Of a stretch of DNA of 64,000 bases, positions 34,001 through 46,555 are shown piece after piece (the stretch's first letter is position 1; every line of letters begins with the position of its first letter). The position numbers and the translations under genes were made by a program. This DNA is from Malus domestica. Taxonomy: Eukaryota; Streptophyta; Magnoliopsida; Rosales; Rosaceae. Under the pieces are notes generated by a model. It did not search any database. It was not told where the DNA came from and was given only the letters and a program-made list of their open reading frames with translations. The stretch lies in the NCBI RefSeq assembly GCF_042453785.1, contig NC_091675.1, positions 51,222,501 to 51,286,500 of the forward strand, given 5' to 3'.

Positions 34001-35901
34001 TGTGGAGCCCATTAATTGGCTGACGTGTTGGCTATGTCATTGCCACATGTACAACTTTCATAGTATTTAATATTTTAAATTTGAAAGAAAAATAGAAACA
34101 AGTAAAACAATAAGAATAATTACACCATCATTTTTCTGGGTATTTGATGTGGTTGGGTTGCAGCGGCGATGTTGCTAGGGATGGTTATGCGGAGCAACGT
34201 ATGTGGTTATGGTGATGGAGTTACAAAATTGATATGAAATAAGCAAATTTGATGGTAGGAGTGGAGTTTGTGGGGTTTTGGTAGCGATGGGGAGCAGGTG
34301 GCGATGGTAGTGAAAGTTTTCTCTCAGTTTTAGTTTTTTTTTTCCTTTCTAAATTGTTTTTTAATGTTTTTTTTTATTTTTTTTATCAGCATCGAGTTTT
34401 AATGTTAAAAGTATTATATTTGTATATGTGGCAATGATATGGCTAACACCTTTAGTTAATGGGCCCTACATTTGCCACGTCACATGATGTAACAGAAGTT
34501 TTGACAGATATAATGGAATGGGGCAAAGTGAGAATCAAAGATAATTTTCAGGGGGTTAAGTGACACGTTTTTTGAGTTACATGGGGCAAAGTATGACTAA
34601 GGCTGAGTTTTATGGGGTGTTGGTGTAAATAAGCCTTTAAAATAACATTTGCTACCTCCCTTGGAGATATGGTTTTGATCTTACTCATAAACAGCTAGCA
34701 AGAGTTACATGTGTGCAACATAAATGCGATACATGGATCCTAGATAAATACCCCCTTCTTGTCCTACATCATATACTTACTTCCTACATGGACCAATAAA
34801 ACTAAAACATGCGGCGTTGTAAAGATTTACTAAACACCTATTATTTGACATAACAAATAGCTAAAATCTCGACATAACCAATACCCAAACATCCATCTTC
34901 TCTCCCACCAAGAACACAGACGGAGACCTAGACATTCACCAGCCACTTCCCTCCCCAAAGCCAAGGCTCCGTCACCTCCACCTCTCCTCCAATTTGAGCT
35001 TCATTTTCCTAATAAATATCTAAAATGGGTACAAGTTGTATGAAAGATGGATTAGAGGCGTGTGGGATGTGTACTAAGAAGAATCCAACAAGGGCAGACA
35101 ATGCGATTCCAACTCCGGTCCTGGATGGCTATCTCATACCTTGATTCAGTTCGCTCGGAAGTTGATTGGGTAGATCTCTATTTGTTGAAATTAATTAATG
35201 ATTTGTTTGGCTGCTGATCAACTCACGCATTAATCAGAAGAGTTTTTGTACCTTACGAAATTACAAATCCCAATTGCTGAATGATCAATTTACCGAATTT
35301 TATCGATAATGTATGTCGATATTTGATTTCGATCAGTTCGGCAATTGGCATTTGTAAATCCTAGCATTCATCCAATTTCCCTAAATTCCAACTAATGCGG
35401 ATTAAGGCAACTTAGTCACGTGCCGAATTGTAGAGAGAGAGGGGCACGTACCAAAATGTAGAGTAGGGAAGCATAAACAATAGTGCGGTAGCGTCCAAGG
35501 AAAGAATCAGCGACAAAGGCTCCGAGTAAAGGGAGCAACGACGCCGTTCCGGACCATATGTTGACATTCTCAGCCGCAGTGGCGGTGGACTGCCCCAAAG
35601 GCCCCGTCAGAAACGTGATAAGGTTGGAGCCGATTCCATAGTAAGCAAACCTCTCCGCCACCTCCACCCCTGAAAAAATTCAAATCAAAACTTCACCACA
35701 CTAATTTAATTAATATCTGACTGATTGGATTCAGTGCGGTGCGGTGCGGTGCTTACCGATTATGAACCTAGCGGAACGCCAGCCGCCGGATCTGGATCTG
35801 TGAACGGGACGGCCTTTGTGGTCAACGGCGCCGTCCACGACGTCGTCTAGCAGTGGGGTTTGGGCGTCCGGCTCCGGGGATTGGCAGGGAGAAGCGGCCA
35901 T
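31043..35901 (-). CDS. NRT1/PTR family transporter (NPF5.10-like), copy 2
   Basis: Exons 35901-35757, 35669-35452, 33004-32508 and 31856-31043 have exactly the same lengths as copy 1 (145, 218, 497, 814) and give 557 residues with no stop. The start ATG at 35901 is set by alignment with copy 1. The ExxER motif reads EVAER here; the rest of the NPF signatures ([32 protein letters not shown]) are kept. Predicted role as for copy 1: proton-coupled MFS transport across a membrane, substrate unknown. Intron 2 is 2.4 kb, half that of copy 1, because it lacks the Harbinger and 467-bp MITE; it keeps a complete MULE-type element. Intron 3 has a 154-bp MITE absent from copy 1. Substitutions cluster in the middle of exon 4. 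Confidence 0.92.
32073..32226 (+). mobile_element. 154-bp MITE in NPF copy 2 intron 3
   Basis: Same family and same length as 10025-10178. Flanked by TAGAAAAAA (32064-32072 and 32227-32235). The matching place in copy 1 (about 21490-21515) has no element, an empty site. Confidence 0.88.
33837..34635. mobile_element. MULE-type element, 799 bp, complete
   Basis: Arms of about 130 bp (GGCTTATTTACACCAACGTC and inverse GTTGGTGTAAATAAGCC, with CTTTGCCCC/GGGGCAAAG blocks) and the perfect 9-bp duplication TTTAAAATA (33828-33836 and 34636-34644). No coding sequence. It lies in intron 2 of NPF copy 2; a truncated sister is in copy 1. Confidence 0.85.
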
Positions 35902-36086
35902 TGAGTTTTACTGGAAATGTGGACTTGAATGAGCAACCAACATGATGTTATACGAAATAATGGTGGTGGGTTTGTCGTTTTTTCCTTTAATTGCAAATTT
36001 GTTAGAGCTATCTGCTGTCGTCTTTTTTGTTTGGTTGATTCAACAAAAAGCCAACGGACAACAGAAACTTTGAAAATTAAGAATAA

Positions 36087-37011
36087 GGGATAAATGGTCA
36101 TAAGGAATTTGTAAGATAGCCCATGTGGTAGAAAAAATTCGGATTTAAATTCCTGTGGTCTAAATCTATTAGGATTTATGCCTGAAATTAGAGGTTCTGT
36201 CATTCGTTCGTTAAGCTTAGAGGTAGCGCAGAGTTTCTCTGAGAAGACGCGACAGAACGAGGTGGAACTAATAAATCACATAATTTATTAAAATTCAAGA
36301 TCTAATAAATCAAATAATTCAAAATGGCTTTATAAAATTAACGAGTTTTTGACTCCTGAATATCCAACCGATTAATTAATTCTTTATAACATATTCTATT
36401 TTCTTTGACAAATAAGACAGTAATCGTTGACGTTTTCCTAGAATTTTACGTAAACCTCTTGAGATAAATAGTTTTTTTTGTGTAATTGTAAATGTGAAGT
36501 AAGTCTTCGTATCGTATTGGTGAAACTAACTATTTGAAATTCAACAGATCCTCTGTTTTCGTCTTTTTCTTTTGTGAAATAACTGAGATGAATGAATTTT
36601 TTTACCATAAACTGAAATCTTCTCCCCCCCCTTTTTATTGTAAGATATTTTTTATTGATAGATACTTAGAGAAACTCTGCTCCACCTATAAGCTTAACAA
36701 AGGAATGACAGAACCTCTAATTTCAGGCATAAATCCTAATAGACTTAGACCACAGGGGTTTAAATCCGAATTTTTTCTACCACAGAGGCTATCTTCCAAA
36801 TTCCTTATGACCACGGGGACCATTTATCCGATTTGGCCAACCTAAACCTAATGGAGGAATGACAGAAGGACATAAATCCTAATAGAGTTAGACTACAAGG
36901 GTTTAAATCCTAACAGACTGTGACCACAGGGATTTAAATCTGAATTTTTTTACCACATGAACTTTTATCCGAATACCTTATGACCACGGGGACCATTTAT
37001 CCGATTATGCC
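36087..37011. mobile_element. MULE-type element upstream of NPF copy 2, 925 bp
   Basis: Arms of about 160 bp pair (GGGATAAATGGTCATAAGG on the left; CCTTATGACCACGGGGACCA on the right), with extra direct copies of the right arm. Flanked by TAAGAATAA (36078-36086 and 37012-37020). Copy 1 has the uninterrupted site near 28465. It sits about 190 bp upstream of the copy 2 start codon, so it may displace promoter elements. Confidence 0.82.
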
Positions 37012-37124
37012 TAAGAATAATAGTTGTTCTCCCTTTGCACGAGCTCATTTTCTGATTTGTTATTTGTAAATAATGTATTCGATTTGGAGACTGTTGATTT
37101 AGACTTCAAAGAGTTTTAAAAATG

Positions 37125-37278
37125 ATTAAAAGAGGGATGTGATTTCCTAGGCTTATTGTAGATTAGTTGATTTAGTTGTGTATATATATTGTACTCTTAC
37201 TTGGGTAATGAAATATACGAAAACTATTTAGCCAATCACTTTCCATAGCCTTGCAATATACTATTCATTCATTTAATA
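37125..37278 (+). repeat. Left LTR of copia element (5' truncated)
   Basis: Begins at ATTAAAAGAGGGATGTG and matches the right LTR from 41917 onward, with about 10 differences and small indels. Confidence 0.88.
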
Positions 37279-37318
37279 TGGTATCAGAGCCTAAGATCCT
37301 ATTGCCTGCGTTCACATC

Positions 37319-40300
37319 ATGTCAAACACATCGCCAAACAATGAAACCAAAACAAAAAATTCAAACAATTTAGGTATGGATTCATCAAACCCATACCATG
37401 TTCATCATTCAAACAGTCCTGATCACATGCTAGTTTCAGAAAAATTGAATGGATCCAACTATCCATCTTGAAGTAAATCCATGATTCATGCTCTCACCGC
37501 CAAAAACAAAATTGGTTTTGTTGATGGCTCCATTTAGCCTCCCTCAGCAACAGATCAACCAAAAGAATATGCTCTCTAGAATCAATGCAACAATATGATT
37601 TTATCATGGTTCGCTCAATCTGTGGAGGGTGATCTTTCCAAAGGAGTTGTTCATGCCAACAGTGCCCAACAAGTATGGGAAGATTTTAATATCAGTTTTC
37701 ACAAAAGAACGCACCAACAATTTATCAAATTCAAAAGTCCATCGCATCTCTCACACAGGGCACCATGATAGTCTTAGCCTATTTTACAAAGCTTAAAGGC
37801 CTTTGAGATGAATTAGAGACATATTGTCCTTTTCTCATTTGCGACCAGACAAAGGCACATAATGAACAAATAGAAGAAGATAAGATGATGCAATTTCTTA
37901 TGGGTTTGAATGATGTTTACAGCAGAATTCGTAGTAATATTCTCATGATGACACCATTGCCCAAAGTTCGTCAAGCCTACTCACTCATTATTTAGGATGA
38001 AACACAACGACAAATGTCATCGGGATCGACCGAAAATTTCTCCATTGCTACTACTGTTCAAAATCTACCAAACCATTCTTCCAACAATTCTAAAAATCTT
38101 CACTGTGAATACTGTGATAAAGACGGTCATGCAATTGACAATTGTAGGACTCGAAAGTACCATTGCAAGTTCTGTGATAAACGAGGTCACACCGAAGACA
38201 GATGTGGATTTAAAAATGGAACAAATGGAGGAAATCAAGGCAACAACAAATCTTCGAGTGGGTCTCAAGGCAACACCAACCCATATGATGCATCTCAAAA
38301 TTTCCATGGTTTCCATGTTGCCCATGCAGCAGCTAATGGTTCCTACTCTGCTACAAATGCAGCAACTGCAGCCTCTATCCCATCCAATTTGGCGCACGGA
38401 CAGAGTGCCCAGCAACCTCCACATAACCCATTGCAAGGCCTCTCAACGGAACAACTTCAACAATTGGCCCATGTTGTGTCCCTGATGAATTTAAATCCTC
38501 ATTCTTGTAATAACAATGCTTATGCAAATGTTGTAGGTCTGTCATATTTTACTGTTGCCTCCGTTAATTTTTTATTTACTCAACCTTGGATTTTGGAAAG
38601 TGGGGCTACCAATCACATCACATCAGATTCTTCACTTTTACCAAAACTAAATCTTCACCAATATCCACTGTTAAATTACCCACTGGTTCTTCAGCCACAA
38701 TTACTTCCACAGACACCATACCATTCAATTCAGACATTACATTAGACAATGTTTTATGTGTTCCTTCTTTTCACTTAAATCTCATATTTGCCAGTCAAGT
38801 TACTTACTCCTTAAATTGTTGCACTATTTTGTTTCCCACTTTCTGTGTCTTGCAGGACTTGGCTACGGGGAGGATGATTGGATCAGGTAAGCAACGTGGT
38901 GGTCTTTATTACATGTCACTTTTGCAACGGACGCTTGTCTCCTGTCAAGTTTCTCATTCCTCCAATTTATGGCATATGCGACTTGGACATCATTCTCCAA
39001 CCTGCCTTAAATTAGTATTTCCCTCATTGTTTACAAATAATATTTGTACCGTTTGTCCTATGGCCAAACAGACCAGACTTCCATTTCCTTTAAGCTCTAT
39101 ATCAACTTATGCTCCATTTGATTTATTACATTGTGATATTTGGGGTCCTCACAAAGTTCTCATGCATTCAGGTGTTCGATTCTTTCTCACTATTGTCAAT
39201 GATTTTACTAGGTGCACATCGGTTTTCTTGATGCAACATAAATCTGAAACTCAACACCTCTTAAAATCTTTTGTTACTTTTGCCTATACACAATTTCATG
39301 CACAAATCAAAGCAATTAGGGTTGATAATGGGTCTGAGTTTTTGTCCATGAAAGATTTTTTCCAAGCCAATGGCATTGAATACCAACGTACATGTGTCTA
39401 CACTCCACAACAAAATGGCGTTGTCAAACGTAAACATCGTCACATTCTTACCATGGCACGTAGTTTGCATTTCCAATCTCAGGTACCTTTTTCATTTTGG
39501 GGCGAATGTGTCACAACCGATGTCTACCTAATTAATCGTTTACCATCTCCTTTGTTGTCCAACAAATCTCCTTTTGAGTTATTATACCAACGTTCACCAT
39601 CATTTGATCATTTAAAAGTTTTTGGCTGTTTGTGTTTTGCCATTGTTGTTCACCCTACACACAAATTAGACCCTCGTGCTAGACTTTGTGTATTTGTTGG
39701 ATACCCCACTGGTAAAAAAGGCTACACCCTATATGATCTCGAAACAAACAAATTTTTGTTAATCGGGATGTTAAATTTAACGAAACTATTTTTCCATTCC
39801 ATTCAACAACCCACCCTCCTATGATCGACCCTCACAACAGCTCCTTACCACTACCACTGCCATCAATTAGCCGTGACATCCCATCACTCAGCCTTGACAT
39901 CCCATCCTTCAACCGTGACCCCACCCCAACCCAACCCACTAGCCCGCGATCCCTACCACCTCACACTAATCCTATTGCCATCATATCACCCTATATTAAT
40001 TTCCCTTCCCCCCGCGTCAGACCCCCCACCACACACCCATTCTCCTCCTACACTAACCACTGACACGCTAGCCCATCAACCCGACCCCACTCCCTTCCCC
40101 CACTCCCTTCCCCCACTCCCACGTCAATCCCTTCGTCTAAAGAAACCTCCGATATGGCATAAAGACTACCACGTGACCAACCAAGTCAGTCACTCTACCT
40201 CGGGGCTTCGTCCTTCCTCAGGTACTCGATATCCCATCTCTGATTTTCTTTCCTATTCAAGCCTTTCTTTTGCCAATTGTTCTTTCCTAGCTAACATTAC

Positions 40301-41815
40301 AAGTTCCGCCAAACCCACATTCTATGCTCAAGCTATCCTTGATCCAAAATGGCGCACTGCCATGCATGCAGAATTAACGGTTTTGCAGCAAAATAATACA
40401 TAGACCATGGTTCCCTTGCTTGCTGGTCACAAACCCATTGGTTGCAAATGGGTCTATAAAATTAAGTACAACTCTGATGGCACAATTGAGCGATACAAGG
40501 CTCGTCTCATTGCTAAAGGCTACACTTAAATTGAGGGCATCGATTATTAGGAAACTTTTTCTCTTACTGCTAAACTCACCATTCTTTGTTGCCTCATTGC
40601 CGTTGCTAGTGCTTGTCATTGGTTCATTCATCAATTGGATGTTCGGAACGTTTTTCTTCATGGTGATCTGCATGAGGTTGTTTTCATGGAACCTCTTACT
40701 GGTCTTCGTCGACAGGGAAGAACATTGTATGTCGGCTTAACAAATCTCTATATGGACTTAAACAGGCCTCCATAAATTGGTTTTCCACTTTTTCAGTCAC
40801 CATTCAGAAAGCTGGTTATCAATAGTCAAAAGATGATTATTCTTTTTTTACAAAGGCCTAAGGTACCTCATTCACTGCAGTCCTTATCTATGTAGATGAC
40901 ATACTTCTTACAGGAAATGATCTTAAAGAGATGGAACGTCTCAAAACATTTCTTCTCACACGCTTCCGCATAAAAAATCTTGGTGATTTAAAATATTTTT
41001 TTGGCATTGAATTTTCTCGTTCCAAGAAGGCATTTTCAAGTTTAAGAGGAAATATGCCCTAGATGTTTTGCAAGATTCTGGTCTTACATGGGCACGCCCA
41101 GACAAGTTTCTAATGGAACAAAATTTGAAACTCACTCCCACCGATGGAGCATTGTTAGATGATCCTACCAAGTAAAGAAGACTAGTCGGACGATTGATTT
41201 ATCTTATTGTCACCAGGCCTGACATAGTCTTTTCAATTCGCACATTGAGTCAATTCATGCACGAGCCTCACAAATCTCACTGGGATACAGCTTTACGAAT
41301 TCTCAAGTACATCAAAGGTACTCCTGGTCAAGGTTTGTTATTTCTTGTCTCCAACAATCTTGAATTAAAGGCTTTTTATGATTCCGATTGGGGAGGTTGT
41401 TGTGCCACAAGAAGGTCAGTTATTAGGTATCTTGTCTTTCTTGGAAATTCCCTCATCTCATGGAAATCCAAGAAACAAGACAATGTTTCTCGATCATCTG
41501 CAGAAGCTAAATTTCAAGCTATGGCCAACACATGCCTAGAGTTAACATGGTTAGGCTATATATTGCAAGATTTAAGGGTTCCGCAAAAGGGTCCCACACC
41601 ATTATTTTGTGACAATTAAGCCGCTCTATATATTGCAGCTAATCCCGTTTTTCATGAGCGAACGAAGCATATTGAAATTAATTGTCACATTGTTCGAGAA
41701 AAATTGCAAGCTGGAATGATTAGTCCTTCACATGTACCTACACGTTTCCAGTCAGCAGATTTATTCACAAAGGCTTTAGGAAAAGATCAATTTGTGAAAT
41801 TGTGAGACAAGTTGG
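37319..41815 (+). pseudogene. Copia gag-pol polyprotein remnant
   Basis: Order is gag, protease, integrase, RT, RNase H, typical of Ty1/copia. Gag opens at ATG 37319 but has stops within 160 codons. Two CCHC knuckles follow at about 38100-38205 (CEYCDKDGHAIDNC and CKFCDKRGHTEDRC). The protease site reads ESGATNH where the family has Asp-Ser-Gly, so the catalytic Asp is replaced by Glu. Integrase (38880-39450) keeps the HHCC zinc site and two Asp (CDIWGP, VDNGSEF), but the position of the third acidic residue holds Lys (NGVVKRKH). RT has YVDD at 40889-40900. RNase H is open at 41194-41619. Many stops and frame changes separate these; the element cannot move by itself. Confidence 0.92.
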
Positions 41816-41851
41816 GGCTTCATGATATTCACTCTCCAACTTGAGGGGGAG

Positions 41852-42070
41852 TATTAAGAAAGGATCTGTAATATTATGTATAATATGTTTACCTAAAGTA
41901 GTTGATGTGAAATCCCATTAAAAGAGGGATGTGATTTCCTAGGCTTTATTGTAGATTAGTTGACTTATTGTGTATATATATTGTACTCTTACTTGGGCAA
42001 TGAAATATACGAAAACTATTCAGCCAATCACTTTCCATAGCCCTGCAATATACTATTCATTCATTTAATA
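41852..42070 (+). repeat. Right LTR of copia element, 219 bp
   Basis: Preceded by the polypurine tract GAGGGGGAG. Carries a TATATATA box at about 41971-41980. Confidence 0.85.
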
Positions 42071-43001
42071 AGGTAGGACCTTAGTTATCCTGTTTTGTGT
42101 TTTTCTTTTCTTTTCTTTTTTTGTTAAAAAAAGAAAATTTTGGGCATAATAACTCTCACGCTCTATTTAGACAATTTGTCTCATTTAAACCCTACTCATC
42201 ATTCTCATCTCCTTTCATTCAGAGAAAGCAAAATCATTTAGAGAAAGTAAAAAGAATGAACATAGAAGATGACGTTTCTATGGAGGAAGTAGATGATTAT
42301 GTTTCCATCGAAGAGGTAGAAGAATAATTTTATGTGTGAGTCATTTTAATTTGTCGCCATTGTACAATTGAATTCGCATAGCTCTGTGGTTTTTTATTTG
42401 AATTTGTATACCTCTGTGGCTATGATTTTATATTTAACTTTTGCATACATTATTATGATTAGTATTAGGTTAGGGTACAATTTGTTTCACATTTTCATAT
42501 GCGTATTCCTGGACATTATTTACAAGTAAGCTCCATTTTCAATCTCGACCAAACCTATTTTTACTGGATTGCTTACAACTTACAATGGCTTCTAAGAAAT
42601 TACAACCACTAGAATATGGGTGAGCCACATTTGCGGAGGTCAGGGGTTCAGGTTCGAGAGAGAGCACCAGAAACGTGTTCTAGAAGCGACTGGAAGACTT
42701 CGGTTTTTCCCTTCCCATGGTGAACAATAGGTGTACATCAGGCTGAACATTGGAATACTTCGGTTTTTTTTTTTTTTCTTTTTCTGCTGGCTTTTAGAAG
42801 AGAGTAATATTATTTGTTTATATTCTCTTTTTAAGAGATAAGCTATAATTATATATATATATATATATATATATTAAGGGTTATTTTAGGAATAACAGTG
42901 GGTGGGGAAATAACATTTTAATTTTTTAACTTTTTATAGTGGGTGTAAATATAACATAGGTGGGAAAATAAGACAACGGGGTGGGTCTAGCAGCTCTCTT
43001 C

Positions 43002-43142
43002 GAGAAATGCTAAGTGGACTTTTTTAAAAGTGAGACTCTCTATTACAGCACATTTTAACATTAATTTGCGTGCTAATATTATATATTGCACCAAAAACAT
43101 AAGGTGGCAGAACGTATACGAACAGTCTCATTAGCGTTTCTC
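43002..43142. mobile_element. Small MITE with GAGAAATGCTAAG ends
   Basis: Left GAGAAATGCTAAGTGGACT, right inverse GAGAAACGCTAATGAGACT. Same family as 2788-2935 by its ends. Confidence 0.55.
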
Positions 43143-43273
43143 AATTTAAATTCATCAGATCGGTGGCGATGCTATTTGGTCGAGAGTGTGGAAATCGCTC
43201 TCGATTACTAACTACTACAAGCTAGGTAAACTCATGAAGGAACTACGCTAGCCTAGTAGTATGCATACCACCA

Positions 43274-43347
43274 CTACTTCCACTTTTGTACAAGACCAAG
43301 CACAACCCTTGCTTCTTCCACCTCCGAAGTAGTGAGCAACCCAGTCC
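43274..43347 (-). pseudogene. Possible orphan terminal exon, unidentified
   Basis: After an acceptor-like TTCCGCAG the minus strand reads TGLLTTSEVEEARVVLGLVQ, then KWK and a TAG stop. The composition is protein-like (amphipathic, no low complexity), unlike nearby DNA, and looks like a last exon. No upstream exon is seen. It could be a fragment carried by a TE, or chance. I do not recognise the family. Confidence 0.25.
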
Positions 43348-43530
43348 CTGCGGAACATTCAAATATCTTAGCGGATAACATTCAATCATGGCCAAAATGT
43401 AGAGTGAAAAGGAATAAAAAAGGAAAAAACATAACATTTATACCAAAAAAAAAAAAATTATAGTGCTCCGACATACAGGTCATCACATCCAACGATTTTT
43501 TCTCCAAATTCTTGTAATGTTTGTGGAGAT

Positions 43531-44820
43531 TGTTGTGTAAATTAGCTAACAAAAATTAAACTCATTAAGTCTCGAATTTTAGTGCTCGTGCTCGCAAATA
43601 TATGAATCAAATGATTGTATAACATATAAGCACAGATATCGTCCCACAGAGATCGAATTGATTCTAAAATCTTACTAACTAAATTGAAACAAATCATAGT
43701 GGAGGAGCTTTAGTGGAAAGGATATGAAACTTTGAAATTAAACTAAAATATGCAATATGACTTTAAACTAAATGCATGAAATAATAAAATTAAAACATAA
43801 GAAAATAAAACCTAGGGCATCCGAATTCACCGTAACCAATCCTACTTAATTCCCTTAATATGATATACTCAAGTAGTTCCCCAATATTGATGATTGATTT
43901 TCCCTAAATTATTCAACGGTCATAGTATCTGGTTGCATCAAAAGTATCCTTACATGTTAACCCTCTATGGCATCTAGATGGATTTAAACAAGTAAAAACT
44001 CATTAAGCTCTATGGAAATCATTGGAAAATCACACAAACCCTAATTGTATGGCATCTACAAATAGGTGTTTATGGTATCAATTGCAAGAAGCTAAACCCA
44101 AGTTAAGTATGACATCTACTCTAACTTGCATCAAATCAACCTAATTTAAACCTAGAGAGTGATTAAGCATCTAAATAAAAATCAAGTGCATTACGATTAG
44201 CAAAAGATACTTAATAAGGAAGAAAAACTCGATAACAACAATGTCACAAGGCAATTAAGTATTCATGATTAGGCTACATCATAGCTCTAGCAAAGAAAAA
44301 CTCCAAAGTACTTCCTCTTTGCCCTTCCTTGCCTCAGCCCCCTATGAAAAATGTATTGATGTTTTTTTTTTCTAATGCATCACAAGGAGAAGCAATCTCC
44401 TTATAACACGGAAAACAAGTGCTTAAAGGCAATTAAAAGCATACTAATTTCTAATCCTAATGGACTTTATGTCCTTATTTAAGAAATAAAAAATAAATAA
44501 AAAGGGAAATAATAAAACTAATAATTAAGTTTTTTCCTAAATTCCATTGAATGGCACTCCTATGTCCATTTGATTTCCAAAACTGTTGCTGTCTCATCTT
44601 CTTGTTGTATCGCATATGCCTTGGTGCAGTTAATTAGCCTCGTGCTCCACTGGAATTACTATAGACACCTAAAAAGCTCATTTTTCACTTCATTTTTGCA
44701 TAACTTTAGTATTTAATGCCTATAAATTAAAACAAAATAAATTAGTGCATTTAACCACTTCATATATACAAAATCCAAAGGAAGTATATGATAAAGATAT
44801 ATGAAAATATGCACCCATCA
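43531..44820 (-). repeat. 3' LTR (minus-strand sense) of the LARD-like element
   Basis: 1290 bp, similar throughout to the other LTR. It has an extra block near 43881-43905 (CCCAATATTGATGATTG) and an extra GTGCTC in a short repeat near 43581. Confidence 0.9.
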
Positions 44821-46555
44821 AATACCCCCAAACTTAGATTTTGCTTGTCCTCGAGCAAAACAAAAGAAAATAAAACACAACAAATTTTTAGCTAAATTCC
44901 CAAATTTTTATCTTAGAGAAAACACCAACCATGAGATAACTTTCAAGAAATAAGCAACACTAGTTCAAGACATTATCCAAAAGTTAAACCAAATTTGAAT
45001 TGAACCAACTTGGAGTGTAGTGTGTGTAGTAGTCATGTCAATGCAATTCCAAGCTTTTAAAAATTATCATATGCAAACAAGTGAACTTCTCATAAGGCAT
45101 ACACTCATCACTCATATTTGTGAGTTAACGTGTTTCACTCAAATGATCTCACAAAACATGTCGCCATATACTTGCTTGTCCACCTAACTCGGTATCAATA
45201 TCAAGTAACTTCTTTGATCAAAAGGACTTCATTACGGTTGTAATGGGGTTATGGAAGATAGGCTAATGAAAGAAAGATTATGGAATAGACAAAGTGAAAA
45301 TAGCTTGTAGAGCTTTACAATTGAATTCGTATACAAATAACTTAAAACTCATCAAGCACATCAAAACTTAAGCACATAACTTGAACCTTATTTCCATTGA
45401 TTGATCTTTGAAACATTCCCCCTTTTTTTAATAATAAGCAGCCGTTTTTCTTTTCCACTCTCTTTTATTTTTTCTTTACAGCAAACATCAACCTTTTTTT
45501 TTTTCAGAACAATATTTAGCCTCCAACATTTTGAACTCTCGCCTCTTATAGAATTACTCTACAAGCTCTTTAAATGGATATGAGTTTTTTTTACAAGGCT
45601 AGGTAGAGAAAATTTAGGTTTAAGAACAAAAGGACTCACATAAGGGTTCAAAATGGCTAAATAGGGAACTAATTATAACGGTTGGCTAGAAATGCTCAAA
45701 CGAAAGAAACAAATGCCTAAATCACTTCCAAGTTTTTACATGAATTGATGAATGCAATGAAAGGCATAAACCAAGTTCTAGAGATACATGTAAAAATGAG
45801 ATCAAACGCACAAGAATAAATGTGATTGATGCGTAGTGGTTCAATCTATTTTAGGCTCAAAAGCTCACAAGGGTTACATAAGTTCACTCGATTTACATAT
45901 GAAACCTTAAATCATGCTCTAGTTTCATATCAACAAGGCTATGTGCATATATATTTTCCAAGTCATGCTCATAAAAAAAAATATGGTTAAAACAAAGATA
46001 ATGTAAAGAACTATGCCAAGCGTTTCTTGAATGTTACAAGAAAATTGAGACCAAATCTTATCAATGAATTGGAAAGTAGCCAAAAAGAACAGGACTCAAA
46101 GAAAAAGAAAATGTTTTTGGATTTTTTTTTCAGAAATTATATTTTTTTATGTATTTATTTATTTTATTTTTCCAGAACTAAAACGAAAAAAACTAAAAAA
46201 ATGAAGAGAAGAGTAAAGAAAATAGACAACAAATGTACATAAAGAAAACTTAATCAATAAAGCTCTTGGACAAAGAAACTTCCCAGGTTTAATGGAGACG
46301 GGCAAGTGAAGATATGTACATGAAATCCACCCCCAAACTTGAATTTTGTATTGGCAACAAGGTAAAGTGGCTCCATTTTTTCTACAAAAACAATAAAACA
46401 ATGGGTAAGCTGACAAGAGACTTAGGAAAATAATTTATTTATTGAAAAAAAACACTAAAAATAAACACCAAAGCTAACCCAACTAAAAAAATGTAACAAT
46501 CCAATTAAGTAAGGAATAGAATCAAATTCAATCCCCGGCAACGGCGCCAGAAACT
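44821..46555 (-). other. Non-coding interior of the LARD-like element
   Basis: AT-rich, no protein-like frame on either strand above 85 codons. Only the primer site and the purine tract are recognisable. Confidence 0.75.

Larger units (their letters stand above)
30590..37124. repeat. Tandem segmental duplication, unit 2 (NPF copy 2)
   Basis: Aligns with unit 1 (20208-29013) over both flanks, all four exons and the non-TE parts of introns. Its upstream end (TAATGTATTCGATTT, about 37072) stops at the truncated LTR of the copia element at 37125. Confidence 0.85.
37125..42070 (+). mobile_element. Ty1/copia retrotransposon, decayed
   Basis: Left LTR 37125-37278 (about 65 bp shorter at its 5' end than the right LTR), primer site for initiator Met tRNA TGGTATCAGAGCC (37279-37291), gag-pol remnants, purine tract TTGAGGGGGAG, and right LTR 41852-42070. 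The right LTR starts TATTAAG and ends TTAATA, a non-standard TA...TA pair. No target duplication can be checked because the left end is lost. Confidence 0.92.
42071..43530. other. Intergenic with repeats
   Basis: Contains an (AT) run of about 25 bp at 42850-42874 and a lone MULE-like terminus near 42955-43000 (GACAACGGGGTGGGTCTAGC, related to the ends at 14038-15017). A MITE (43002-43142) and a possible orphan exon (43274-43347, minus) follow. The 76-codon frame at 42097-42327 ends in an acidic run and has no recognisable homologue. Confidence 0.45.

Noticed and set aside
39821..40403. Pro-rich open frames after the integrase
   Set aside because: This is the normal variable linker between integrase and reverse transcriptase in copia, read with frame changes.
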